Shown: positions 24,667 to 32,280 of the stretch, piece after piece
How positions within the stretch are numbered: position 1 is the stretch's first letter
How the letters are laid out: the number at the start of each line of letters is the position of its first letter
Assembly (NCBI RefSeq): GCF_000716875.1
Contig: NZ_JNWQ01000002.1
Location: forward strand, 1 to 64,000
DNA from: Streptomyces novaecaesareae
Lineage (GTDB): Bacteria > Actinomycetota > Actinomycetes > Streptomycetales > Streptomycetaceae
Length of the DNA stretch: 64,000 nucleotides
Direction of reading: 5' to 3'
Notes under the pieces: model-generated
Seen by the model: the letters and a program-made list of their open reading frames with translations, nothing else
Database searches by the model: none
Told to the model about the DNA's origin: nothing
Made by a program: the position numbers and the translations under genes

Positions 24667-25437
24667 TCAGCCGGTGCTGGGGACGGCGCTGCTTCCGTTG
24701 AAGGCCGCTGCCCGGACGTCCAGGAGGGCGAGGAGGACCGGGGGGTCGAGGGCGCGCACCGGGCGCAGGCGTAAGCCGAGTGGGCGTAACGGTGTGTCCA
24801 GCCGGATTTCGAGGGGGCCGAGGGAGCCGACGGAGACCTCGCCGGTGAGGACTTCGTCGAAGGAGGCGGGGACGGAGTGCGCGAGGAGGTACCAGGTCCC
24901 GGCCGGCACGCGGTCGAGGAGGAACGTGCCGGGGCGGGGGAGGACGGTGCAGGCCACCGGCCGACCCTCCGGGATGCGGGTGGGGAAGAGTCCGACGAAG
25001 ACACGGCCGAGTTCCTCGGCGACGGAGGCCCGGATCTCGCCGCGGACGGTGGTGAGTTCGGTCGGTGGGGTCCGGCGCCGGGAGTCGATCTCGATGCTGG
25101 TGGTGAAGCCGCGTAACTGGCGGAACATGGTGGGGGAGGTGCCGACGCTGCTGGCGAACCGTGAGCTGAAGGTGCCGACGCTGCTGTAGCCGACGCGATG
25201 GCTGATCTCGGTCACGGTGTAGGTCGTCTCGATGAGCAGGCGTTTGGCGGCTTCGATGCGGATGGCTGAGAGGAAACGTCTCGGCGAGACGCCGGTCACC
25301 CGTTGGAATTCCCGGGAGAAGTGGAATTTGCTGTAGATTGCTGCCTGTGCCATGTCGTCTATGGTCAGTATTTCGCCGATGTTCTCGTGCATGACCTCGA
25401 TGGCCCGAGCCACGGCCTGTTCGATAGCGGGCTTCAA
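24667..25437 (-). CDS. AraC-family regulator with three TTA codons
   Basis: 256 residues. The double helix-turn-helix is at the N-terminus (residues 8-108), unlike classic AraC: ILTIDDMAQAAIYSKFHFSR, then VTEISHRVGYSSVGTFSSRF. The C-terminal 145 residues are an unassigned beta-rich domain that may bind a ligand. Three Leu codons are TTA (plus-strand TAA at 24772, 24787 and 25114). TTA is very rare in these genomes and is read by the bldA tRNA, so the protein should appear only late in development. The TTG start follows GGAGTCGCT. Its targets are unknown. Confidence 0.88.
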   Translation of the reverse strand: MKPAIEQAVARAIEVMHENIGEILTIDDMAQAAIYSKFHFSREFQRVTGVSPRRFLSAIRIEAAKRLLIETTYTVTEISHRVGYSSVGTFSSRFASSVGTSPTMFRQLRGFTTSIEIDSRRRTPPTELTTVRGEIRASVAEELGRVFVGLFPTRIPEGRPVACTVLPRPGTFLLDRVPAGTWYLLAHSVPASFDEVLTGEVSVGSLGPLEIRLDTPLRPLGLRLRPVRALDPPVLLALLDVRAAAFNGSSAVPSTG

Positions 25438-25824
25438 AGCGACTCCAGGTTCTCCCGTACCGCTGGTCGACAGAGACTCCGCTCCGGTATCGAATTATGG
25501 GACGCCGAGGTTTCGGGTGCCCCTCGGGCTACCGGAGCCTGCGAGGTTTCTCACTCCCTTCCGTAATGCGATGGTGACGCAGAGTGGCGTCACAATAACT
25601 GATGACCTTAGCAGGTGGGCATGTCAAGTTCAACGGATGCCCAGTGCCTTCATTTGGCAAACTCGGGGGCGCGATACTGGCTGGTATATGTTTGAAATAC
25701 TGCAGCAATTCAGGAGATGCGACGGAGGGGGGTGTTGCGGCTGGTACGTGTGGGGAGGGTCGCACCCTGAGGGAATCGGTGCGACTCCTGGGAAATGCCG
25801 ACGGCGGTCAGGTGGCCGTCGCCG
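25438..25824. other. 387-bp A+T-richer intergenic stretch
   Basis: Lies upstream of the AraC-type gene. Around 25580-25730 it is visibly poorer in G+C than its surroundings (runs such as CACAATAACTGATGACC and TATATGTTTGAAATACTGC). It should hold the promoter of the AraC gene. I see no credible reading frame, no tRNA and no clear hairpin. It may be a remnant of acquired DNA. Confidence 0.5.
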
Positions 25825-26499
25825 TCACGCGGAATCGTCCGCCACCGGGACCAGCTCCTCCTGCAGCCGTCGCGCGGACTCCGCCACCGATCCGGTGGCG
25901 GACTCCCGAAGGTCGCCGACCCCGACCATCAGCCCCACCAACTGCGCCTCCAGCAGGCGGTCGGCGTCCCAGGGCTCGGTCAGGTAGCCGCCGAGCTCCA
26001 GCACGACCAGGCCGTGCACCGCCGACCACATCTGATGGGCCACCAGCTCGGCGTCCTGCGCGTGGAACCGCCCGGCCTCGATGCAGCGGGCGGCGCACTC
26101 GGCCACGCCGGCCAGCGTGTACCGGCCGTACTGCCGGTCCTCCTCGTCGAGGGAGAATCCGGCCAGCGAGGAACCGCCGAACATCACCGCGTACAGGTGG
26201 GGGTTGGCCAGCGCGTTGCACCGGTACGCGCGGCCCAGCAGCGCCAGGTCGCTCACCGGGTCGTCGCTGAACTCGACCCCGGTGAAATAGTGCTGGAGCC
26301 GGGTGAACCCCTCGTGCACCATGGCGCGCACCAGCCCGCGCATTCCGTTGAAGTGGGTGTACAGAGCCATCGTCGAGGTGCCGACCTCGCTCGCGATGCG
26401 GCGGGCGGACAGTGCCTGTGGCCCTTCCTCCGCCAGCAATCGGGCGGCGATGTCCACCAGCGTGGGACGGGCAGTGGGATCCGAGCGACGCGGACTCAT
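25825..26499 (-). CDS. TetR-family transcriptional regulator
   Basis: 224 residues. The HTH reads IAARLLAEEGPQALSARRIA then VGTSTMALYTHFNGMRGL. The remainder is a TetR_C-type helical ligand domain. The ATG at 26499 follows GGGGGG. The gene is divergent from the MFS transporter at 26711 with 211 bp between them, the usual layout of a repressor and the efflux pump it controls. Confidence 0.92.
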   Translation of the reverse strand: MSPRRSDPTARPTLVDIAARLLAEEGPQALSARRIASEVGTSTMALYTHFNGMRGLVRAMVHEGFTRLQHYFTGVEFSDDPVSDLALLGRAYRCNALANPHLYAVMFGGSSLAGFSLDEEDRQYGRYTLAGVAECAARCIEAGRFHAQDAELVAHQMWSAVHGLVVLELGGYLTEPWDADRLLEAQLVGLMVGVGDLRESATGSVAESARRLQEELVPVADDSA

Positions 26500-26710
26500 C
26501 CCCCCAGTGAAGCAAAACGCCGTTATGGCAGAGCCGTTCGCGGTGCACAACCCCCTGATCCCCGCACGATGCGAGAAGCGGCCCTCCGGGCGCCGCCCGT
26601 AGCTTTCCAGTCACCTGATGCACCATTCCAGGGTCGGGCGAGGGCCGGAGCGGGTACGTCGACGACCCATCGCGCCGGCCGTCACCCCACTGGTCAAACG
26701 GAGGCCGCCC

Positions 26711-28195
26711 TTGTCCACCACAGCCCCCGGCAGGGCCACCGCTGCCACCCTGCTCCTCTCCCTGGGCGGCGTGATCGTGCTGGTCTCCTCCGCAGTGGCC
26801 TTCCAGCACTCCTTCGCGATGGATCCCGCGATGCCGATGGACCACATGTCGGCCGACCCGGGACGGAAACTGCACGGCATGGCGCTCTCGGACATGCCGG
26901 AGATGTTCACCGCCGTCGCCGGCCTGCTGCTCGTCGTGGTCGGCGCGGCCCTGCGCGGGCGGCCGAAGGCCGACGCGGCCGACACCCGGACGAGCCGGCG
27001 CGGCCGGCTGCTGATCGCCGCCATCGGCACGGCCGCCCTCACCATCGACATCAGCAAGACCTCCACCCTGGGCTTCGTCATCCCCGGCATGCGGGCCGAG
27101 TACGGCCTCGACCCCCGGACGGCCTCCCTGCTGGCGGTCAGCGGACTGAGCGGGACGGCGGTCGGCGCCGTGCTGTTCGGCGTGCTCACCGACCGGATCG
27201 GCCGGCGCAGCTCCTACCTGATCGCCACCCTCGGCTTCACCGCCACCAGCATGTGCGGCTCGATGCCCACCTTCCACGGGAACCTGGTGATGTGCGCCCT
27301 GATGGGCCTGGCGGTCGGCGGCCTCGCCCCGCTGCTGATCACCCTGCTCACCGAGACGGTCGGCGGACCGGTCCGCGGATCGGTGGTGGTGGCGCTCTCC
27401 GTCGTCGCCACCGCCGTCGGCTACCTGATCGCCGCCGGCTCGGCGCTCTGGCTGGAGCCGGTGTTCGGCTGGCGGATCCTCTGGCTGATCGGCGCCCCCA
27501 CCGGAGCCGCCCTGGCCCTCCTCACCCCCTTCGTCCCCAACCGCGGCTCCGCCCGCGCCCCCGCGGCCCGCCGCACACCGGTCGTCCAGCACCTCCCCAA
27601 CTCCTCGCGGACCCTCACCCACGGCCTGCAGCGCGCCTTCGCCACCCTGATCGGACTGCTCACCTTCGGGCTCAGCACCTGGGTGCCGAGCCTGGCCAGG
27701 ATCGGCGGGGTGCCGGTGCACACCGCCAACCTGATGCTCACCGTGGCGGCGGTCGCGATGATTCCGTGCGCCCTGCTGCTGATGGTCGGCTACCGCCGCT
27801 TCGGGCCGACGTCCATGGCGGCGGGCCTGGCCACCGCCACCGCCGTGCTGCTGGTGGCGCTCACCGCCAGCGGCGCGGTGGCCAAGGTGGGCTGGATCTG
27901 CGCGGGCGCGCTGGTGGCGGCGCTGTTCTCGGTCAACTCGATGGCCGCGATCTTCCTCCCGATCGCCGCCGACCTGGCGGACCCGGAGCGGCGCGGCCGG
28001 ACCACCGGCCTGGTCTCCCTCTTCAACCGGCTGGGCGGCCTGACCGGACCGCTGCTGCTGGCGAGCCTGGTCTCCTCGGCCTCCGCCGTCCTGCTGGCGG
28101 TCTCCGTCCTCGCCCTGCTGTGCGGCGCGGCCGCCTGGTACATCAGCCGCCGCAGCCGGCTCGCCGCCGTGGCCCTCGCCCCGGCGGCCGACTGA
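26711..28195 (+). CDS. MFS transporter with Met/His-rich N-terminal hairpin
   Basis: 494 residues. From about residue 85 it is a 12-helix major facilitator: loop GVLTDRIGRRSSYL, FLPIAADLADPERRGRTTGL later on. Ahead of this is an extra pair of helices joined by a loop rich in Met and His (FAMDPAMPMDHMSAD, then LHGMALSDMPEM), predicted to face outward. Such a loop could bind copper or another soft metal, or be structural. The TTG at 26711 is chosen because CGGAGG lies 7 bases ahead. Divergent from a TetR gene that probably represses it. Confidence 0.88.
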   Translation: MSTTAPGRATAATLLLSLGGVIVLVSSAVAFQHSFAMDPAMPMDHMSADPGRKLHGMALSDMPEMFTAVAGLLLVVVGAALRGRPKADAADTRTSRRGRLLIAAIGTAALTIDISKTSTLGFVIPGMRAEYGLDPRTASLLAVSGLSGTAVGAVLFGVLTDRIGRRSSYLIATLGFTATSMCGSMPTFHGNLVMCALMGLAVGGLAPLLITLLTETVGGPVRGSVVVALSVVATAVGYLIAAGSALWLEPVFGWRILWLIGAPTGAALALLTPFVPNRGSARAPAARRTPVVQHLPNSSRTLTHGLQRAFATLIGLLTFGLSTWVPSLARIGGVPVHTANLMLTVAAVAMIPCALLLMVGYRRFGPTSMAAGLATATAVLLVALTASGAVAKVGWICAGALVAALFSVNSMAAIFLPIAADLADPERRGRTTGLVSLFNRLGGLTGPLLLASLVSSASAVLLAVSVLALLCGAAAWYISRRSRLAAVALAPAAD

Positions 28196-28212
28196 CCCGG
28201 CGGCCGACTGAC
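28181..28212. repeat. 16-bp tandem duplication across the MFS stop codon
   Basis: Two perfect copies of CCGGCGGCCGACTGAC. The first holds the TGA stop (28193-28195). Confidence 0.85.
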
Positions 28213-28214
28213 CG

Positions 28215-28265
28215 CCGCACCCCGCCGGGGCGCCGCCGCCGTGCGTGCGCCCCGGCGGGGTGCGG
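28215..28265 (+). terminator. Terminator after the MFS gene
   Basis: A perfect 19-bp stem (28215-28233 with 28247-28265) and a 13-base loop, 20 bases after the stop. Confidence 0.85.
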
Positions 28266-28402
28266 GTGGGAGTGCAGAGCACGGAAGGAGAAGCTTGCCC
28301 GGCTCCGGGCGGATGATACTGGATTTGCCCCGATTGAGCGCTCTGCCTTGAGTGTTGACGGTGCATCAGATATCCGGATCCGCTCGACGGAAGGGAACAG
28401 AG

Positions 28403-29197
28403 ATGGCCGACTCGCAGGACGTGATCTCCGCACTGGTGGCAGAGGGCGAGGCCGTCGAGGCGCTGGTGGCAGACCTGGCGGACGCCGACTGGGCGCGCCT
28501 GACACCGGCGCCCGGCTGGACCATCGCCCACCAGATCGCCCACCTCGCGGCCACGTTCAAGCTGGCCGGAACGGCGGCGGGCGACCCCGAGGCGTTCAAG
28601 GCGCTGGCCGCCGGCATCGGACCGGACTTCGACGGTGCGGTGCAGCAGGCTCTCAAGCCCTACCTGGCGGCGAGCACCCCGCAGATCCTGCTGGAGCGCT
28701 GGAACGCCGAGCGCCGCTCCGCCGAGCAGGCGCTGGCGGCCGTCCCGGCGGACCGGCCGGTGCCGTGGCTGGTCCGCCCGCTGACCGCGCCCGTCCTCGC
28801 CGCCGCCGGGATGATGGAGCTGTTCGGCCACGGCCAGGACATCGCCGACACGCTCGGGGTGCGCCGCGAGCCCACCGACCGGCTCCGCTACCTGGTCGAA
28901 TTCGCCGTCCGCACCTGGGACTTCGGCTACCAGGCCCGCCAACTGGACACGCCCGAGACGGAGTTCCGCTTCGAGATCACCGCCCCCTCCGGCGCGCACT
29001 GGGAGTTCGGCCCGGCCGACGCGCAGCAGCGGATCAGCGGCCCCGCCGTCGACTTCTGCCTCCTGGTGACCCGGCGCCGGCACCGCGACGACCTCGCCCT
29101 GACGGCCCGCGGCAAGGACGCCGACGCCTGGCTCGACATCGCCCAGGCCTACCGCGGCCCGGCCGGCCCCGGCCGCACACCCGGCCAGTTCCGCTAG
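28403..29197 (+). CDS. TIGR03084-like DinB/maleylpyruvate isomerase-type protein
   Basis: 264 residues. The N-terminal half has the DinB-like four-helix pattern WTIAHQIAHLAATFKLAG and MMELFGHGQDIADTLG, with His residues placed to bind a metal. These are features of the mycothiol-dependent isomerase and TIGR03084 families. The C-terminal part contains FEITAPSGAHWEFGPA, resembling the SCP-like domain of that group. The exact reaction is unknown; relatives act in thiol-dependent isomerisation or detoxification. ACGGAAGGGA precedes the ATG. A flavin monooxygenase follows 75 bases later. Confidence 0.75.
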   Translation: MADSQDVISALVAEGEAVEALVADLADADWARLTPAPGWTIAHQIAHLAATFKLAGTAAGDPEAFKALAAGIGPDFDGAVQQALKPYLAASTPQILLERWNAERRSAEQALAAVPADRPVPWLVRPLTAPVLAAAGMMELFGHGQDIADTLGVRREPTDRLRYLVEFAVRTWDFGYQARQLDTPETEFRFEITAPSGAHWEFGPADAQQRISGPAVDFCLLVTRRRHRDDLALTARGKDADAWLDIAQAYRGPAGPGRTPGQFR

Positions 29198-29209
29198 CCA
29201 GTTCCGCTA
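29184..29209. repeat. 13-bp tandem duplication across a stop codon
   Basis: GCCAGTTCCGCTA twice, with the TAG stop (29195-29197) at the junction and a second TAG after the next copy. Confidence 0.85.
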
Positions 29210-29272
29210 GACACGCCCAAGGGCGCCGAGCGCCGTGTCCGGAACCGAGAGAATCCGAGAGAAGGAGTCGTC

Positions 29273-30643
29273 ATGGGCACCCGTACCGACGAATGTGCCG
29301 TGGTTCTCGGCGGAAGCATCGCGGGCCTGCTGGCGGCCAGGGTGCTCTCCGAGTCCTATCCCCGGGTCGTCATCGTCGAACGCGACAAGGTCCTCGGGAC
29401 CCGCGGGCCGCGCCGCGGAGTCCCGCACGGCAACCACGCCCACGGGCTGGTCGCCCGGGGCCACCAGATCATGGAGTCGCTGTTCCCCGGCCTCACCGAG
29501 GAGTTGATCGCCGCCGGGGTGCGGCCGGGCGACTTCAGCGGCGACATCCGGTGGTACTTCAACGGGCTGCGGCTGCGGCAGGCCCGCACCGGCCTGCCGT
29601 CCGTGCCCGCCACCCGGCCGGTGCTCGAACACCACCTGCGCGAACGGGTGCGGGCGCTGCCGGAGGTGACGTTCCTGGAGGAGCACGACATCATCGCCCC
29701 GGTGGCCGACGCCGCCGGACGCCGGGTCACCGGGGTCAGGGTGCAGCAGCGGACCCCGGGAGCCGAGGAGCGGACGCTCTCCGCGCACCTGGTCGTCGAC
29801 ACCACCGGCCGCGGCTCCCGGACCCCGCTGTGGCTGGCCGAACTGGGGTACGACGCGCCGCCCGAGGAACGGATCGAGATCGACCTGGCGTACACCACCC
29901 GCCACTACCGCCTCGACAAGGACCCGTTCGGCAGCGAGATCGCCATCATCCCGGCCGCCACGCCCTCGCACCCGCGCGGAGCCTTCTTCTACCGGGTGCC
30001 CGGCGACGACAACCGGGTGGAGCTGTCGGTGACCGGGATCCTGGGCGACCACCCGCCCACCGACCCCGAAGGGTTCCACGCGTACGTCCGCTCGCTGCCC
30101 GCCCCCGAGATCCACGAGGCGATCCGCGACGCCGAACCCCTCGACGAGCCCCTGCGGTTCCGCTTCCCGGCCAGCGTCCGCAGGGACTACCACCGGCTGG
30201 AGCGCTTCCCCGAAGGCCTCGTCGTCATGGGCGACGCGGTGTGCAGCTTCAACCCCGCCTACGCCCAGGGCATGACCTCGGCCGCGTTGCAGGCCCTGGT
30301 GCTGCGCCGGCACACCGCGGGGCGGCGGCTGCCGCGCCACCAGGCCTTCTTCCGGGACGTCGCGCGGGAGATCCGCGCCCCCTGGTCCTTCGCCGCCGTG
30401 TCCGACCTGGGCTACCCCGGGGTCAAGGGCCACCGGACGGTGCAGACCGTCCTGGTCAACCGGTACGTCGCGCTGGCCCAGCGGGCCGCGGTCCGCGACG
30501 CCAGGGTCACCGACGCGCTGGTGCGGATCGCCGGGCTGGTGGCCTCCCCGCAGTCCCTGATGCGCCCGCGCACCCTGCTGCGCGTCCTGCTGGCGGCCCG
30601 GCGGCCGGTGCCGCCCTCGGCCTTCGGCGGACCGACACCGTGA
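29273..30643 (+). CDS. FAD-dependent epoxidase/monooxygenase-like enzyme
   Basis: 456 residues with a flavin monooxygenase fold. The N-terminal FAD site is VVLGGSIAGLLAARVLSE. The middle Asp-containing VVDTTGRGSRTP and the second FAD motif VMGDAVCSFNPAYAQGMTSA near residue 315 are clear. The start VVLGGSIAGLLAA followed by RRGVPHGNHAHGL resembles the MonCI/LasC polyether epoxidases, so epoxidation of an alkene is a reasonable guess. Halogenase WxWxIP motifs are absent. GAGAAGGAG precedes the ATG. Confidence 0.82.
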   Translation: MGTRTDECAVVLGGSIAGLLAARVLSESYPRVVIVERDKVLGTRGPRRGVPHGNHAHGLVARGHQIMESLFPGLTEELIAAGVRPGDFSGDIRWYFNGLRLRQARTGLPSVPATRPVLEHHLRERVRALPEVTFLEEHDIIAPVADAAGRRVTGVRVQQRTPGAEERTLSAHLVVDTTGRGSRTPLWLAELGYDAPPEERIEIDLAYTTRHYRLDKDPFGSEIAIIPAATPSHPRGAFFYRVPGDDNRVELSVTGILGDHPPTDPEGFHAYVRSLPAPEIHEAIRDAEPLDEPLRFRFPASVRRDYHRLERFPEGLVVMGDAVCSFNPAYAQGMTSAALQALVLRRHTAGRRLPRHQAFFRDVAREIRAPWSFAAVSDLGYPGVKGHRTVQTVLVNRYVALAQRAAVRDARVTDALVRIAGLVASPQSLMRPRTLLRVLLAARRPVPPSAFGGPTP

Positions 30644-30656
30644 AGCCCCCGGCCGA

Positions 30657-30708
30657 CCGGCACCGTGGAAGCGGTCGGCCGGCCGGCACCGTGGAAGCGG
30701 TCGACGGC
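30657..30708. repeat. 26-bp tandem duplication after the epoxidase stop
   Basis: Units 30657-30682 and 30683-30708, each starting CCGGCACCGTGGAAGCGGTC. The stop region itself (from 30632, CCGACACCGTGAAG) is a diverged third copy. Confidence 0.75.
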
Positions 30709-30744
30709 CGTCCGGTTGGGCAAGGAAAAAGTTTTTCGCGACCA

Positions 30745-30771
30745 TGTCGAGAACGGCGCCACGGCGCCGAC
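30745..30771 (+). promoter_or_regulatory. ECF42-type promoter P1
   Basis: TGTCGA (30745-30750), 17 bases, then CGAC (30768-30771), ending 52 bases before the YCII gene ATG. Same motif and spacing as the other four sites in this window. Confidence 0.75.
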
Positions 30772-30822
30772 TGAGAAGTGGAGGGGGCGCAGCAGGCGCC
30801 TCACGTCGCTAGGAGCGGAACC

Positions 30823-31191
30823 ATGAAGTACCTGATCATGATGTACCCGAACGCCGAGGTCCTGGACGCCCTGTCGGAGGAGGAGCGCAACGCCGTCTTC
30901 CAGGGACACGGCGGGTTCATGGAGAAGATCAAGGAGACCGGCGAGTTCGTCGGGACCCTGGCGCTGGCCGGCCCCGACCAGAGCGCCGTGGTGCGCGTTC
31001 GCGGCGGTGTGCCCGCGGTGACCGACGGCCCGTACGCCGAGGCCAAGGAGTACGTGGGCGGCGCTTACATCATCGAGGTCGCGGACCTGGCGCGTGCCCA
31101 CGCCGTCGCCGCGATGATCCCGGACGCGGCGGTCGAGGGCCTGGGCATCGAGGTCCGGCCGATCGTCTACAGCGAGGGCGCGTCCGCCTGA
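30823..31191 (+). CDS. YCII/DGPF-domain protein 1
   Basis: A 122-residue member of the YCII-related (DGPF) family: MKYLIMMYPNAEV start and the signature VTDGPYAEAKEYVGGAYIIE. These small ferredoxin-fold proteins of unknown function are often encoded next to ECF sigma factor genes of group ECF42. Here the gene has a sigma promoter of that kind, and an AGGAGCGGAACC ribosome site. An SDR gene follows after a hairpin. Two paralogues lie at 39345 and 58900. Confidence 0.92.
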   Translation: MKYLIMMYPNAEVLDALSEEERNAVFQGHGGFMEKIKETGEFVGTLALAGPDQSAVVRVRGGVPAVTDGPYAEAKEYVGGAYIIEVADLARAHAVAAMIPDAAVEGLGIEVRPIVYSEGASA

Positions 31192-31198
31192 CCCGGTT

Positions 31199-31224
31199 GC
31201 CCGGGGGCCTCGGGGCCCCCGGGC
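31199..31224 (+). terminator. Terminator between YCII and SDR genes
   Basis: GCCCGGGGGCC paired with GGCCCCCGGGC around a short TCG loop, then TCCCCTCTTCTTC. It would separate or attenuate transcription into the SDR gene. Confidence 0.7.
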
Positions 31225-31273
31225 TCCCCTCTTCTTCGGCACTCCGTACGGTCTGCATCGAGAGGACGAGCAC

Positions 31274-32086
31274 ATGGACGAGCACATGGACGAACACATC
31301 AAGGTTCCGGAGCTGCTCCGCGACAAGGTCGTCGTCGTGTCGGGCGTGGGTGCCGGGCTCGGTCGGACGCTCGCCGTGCGGTGCGCCGAGGCCGGGGCCG
31401 ACGTCGTGCTCGCGGCACGTACCTCGTCCTACCTCGACGAGGTGGCCAAGGCCGTCGAGGAGACCGGGCGCCGTGCCCTGGCGGTGCCCACCGACATCAC
31501 CGACCAGGCCGCGGCCGAGGCGCTCGTCGCCGCCGCGCTCGACCGGTTCGGCCGGGTCGACGCCCTGATCAACAACGCGCTGGTGGAGCCGCCGCACACG
31601 GAGCTCAACGACACCGAGACGGAGGACATCCGCCGCAGCATGGAGGTGGGCGTCTACGCGGCGCTGCGGCTGTCGAAGCTGTTCACCCCGGCGCTGCGGG
31701 ACAGCCGCGGCTCGATCGTCATGGTCAACTCGTCGGTCCTGCGGCACTCCAAGCGCGCCTGCGGCGCCTACAAGATCGCCAAGGCGGGGCTGCTCGCGGC
31801 GGCCCAGGTCCTCGCCACCGAGCTGGGCCCGGAGGGCATCCGGGTCAACACCGTGGCGCCGGGGCCGATGTGGACGGAGAAGGTGAAGGACTTCATCGGC
31901 GGGCTCGCCGCCATGCGCGGCATGTCGCTGGAGGAGGGCTACCGGGAGGTGGCCGCCGACATGGACCTGCGCCGGCTGCAGACCCCGGAGGAGACCGCCG
32001 ACGTGGTGATCTTCCTCGCCTCGGACCTGGCGCGCGCCGTCACGGGCCACTGTCTCGACGTCAACTGCGGCGAGTACCACCACTGA
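31274..32086 (+). CDS. SDR-family oxidoreductase
   Basis: 270 residues, a short-chain dehydrogenase. The NAD(P)-binding loop is VSGVGAGLGRTLA and the active site has Ser in VNSSVLRHSKR with Tyr and Lys in GAYKIAKAG. The usual NNAG is NNAL here. The C-terminus GHCLDVNCGEYHH is shared with the SDR at 60192, so the two are close paralogues. The start lies in a 12-bp repeat (GACGAGCACATG at 31265 and 31277, then a diverged copy), so the ATG at 31286 is an alternative. The substrate is unknown. Confidence 0.92.
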   Translation: MDEHMDEHIKVPELLRDKVVVVSGVGAGLGRTLAVRCAEAGADVVLAARTSSYLDEVAKAVEETGRRALAVPTDITDQAAAEALVAAALDRFGRVDALINNALVEPPHTELNDTETEDIRRSMEVGVYAALRLSKLFTPALRDSRGSIVMVNSSVLRHSKRACGAYKIAKAGLLAAAQVLATELGPEGIRVNTVAPGPMWTEKVKDFIGGLAAMRGMSLEEGYREVAADMDLRRLQTPEETADVVIFLASDLARAVTGHCLDVNCGEYHH

Positions 32087-32107
32087 TCACCACTGATCAC
32101 CACTGAC
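32078..32107. repeat. 10-bp triplicate across the SDR stop codon
   Basis: CACCACTGAT three times, the last ending in C. The first copy holds the TGA stop (32084-32086). Confidence 0.85.
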
Positions 32108-32116
32108 CGCTACTGA

Positions 32117-32152
32117 ACACCGGCTGCCGACACCGTCGGCGGCCGGTGTTTC
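32117..32152 (+). terminator. Terminator after the SDR gene
   Basis: ACACCGGCTGCCGA (32117-32130) with TCGGCGGCCGGTGT (32136-32149), one mismatch, followed by TTTCTC. Confidence 0.8.
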
Positions 32153-32280
32153 TCGCGTCCGGGCACCCCCGGGAAAAAAGATTCCCGAGAAAGTTCCCGG
32201 AACCGGCGCAAGAATCGGCCGGCTGTCTCGACAACGTAGTGAACGGCATTACGACATGAGCGAAGGGAAGCGACAAGGCC

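Noticed and set aside
25529..25765. 78-residue minus-strand reading frame in the A+T-rich gap
   Set aside because: No ribosome site, poor codon bias and no similarity to any family I know.
29273..30643. Flavin-dependent halogenase
   Set aside because: The WxWxIP motif and the active-site Lys context of halogenases are absent; the pattern fits epoxidase/monooxygenase enzymes.
32210..32280. ECF42-type promoter before the DHA2 pump at 32281
   Set aside because: TCTCGA and CGAC are there but with a 20-base spacer and one mismatch, unlike the exact 17-base spacing of the five accepted sites.
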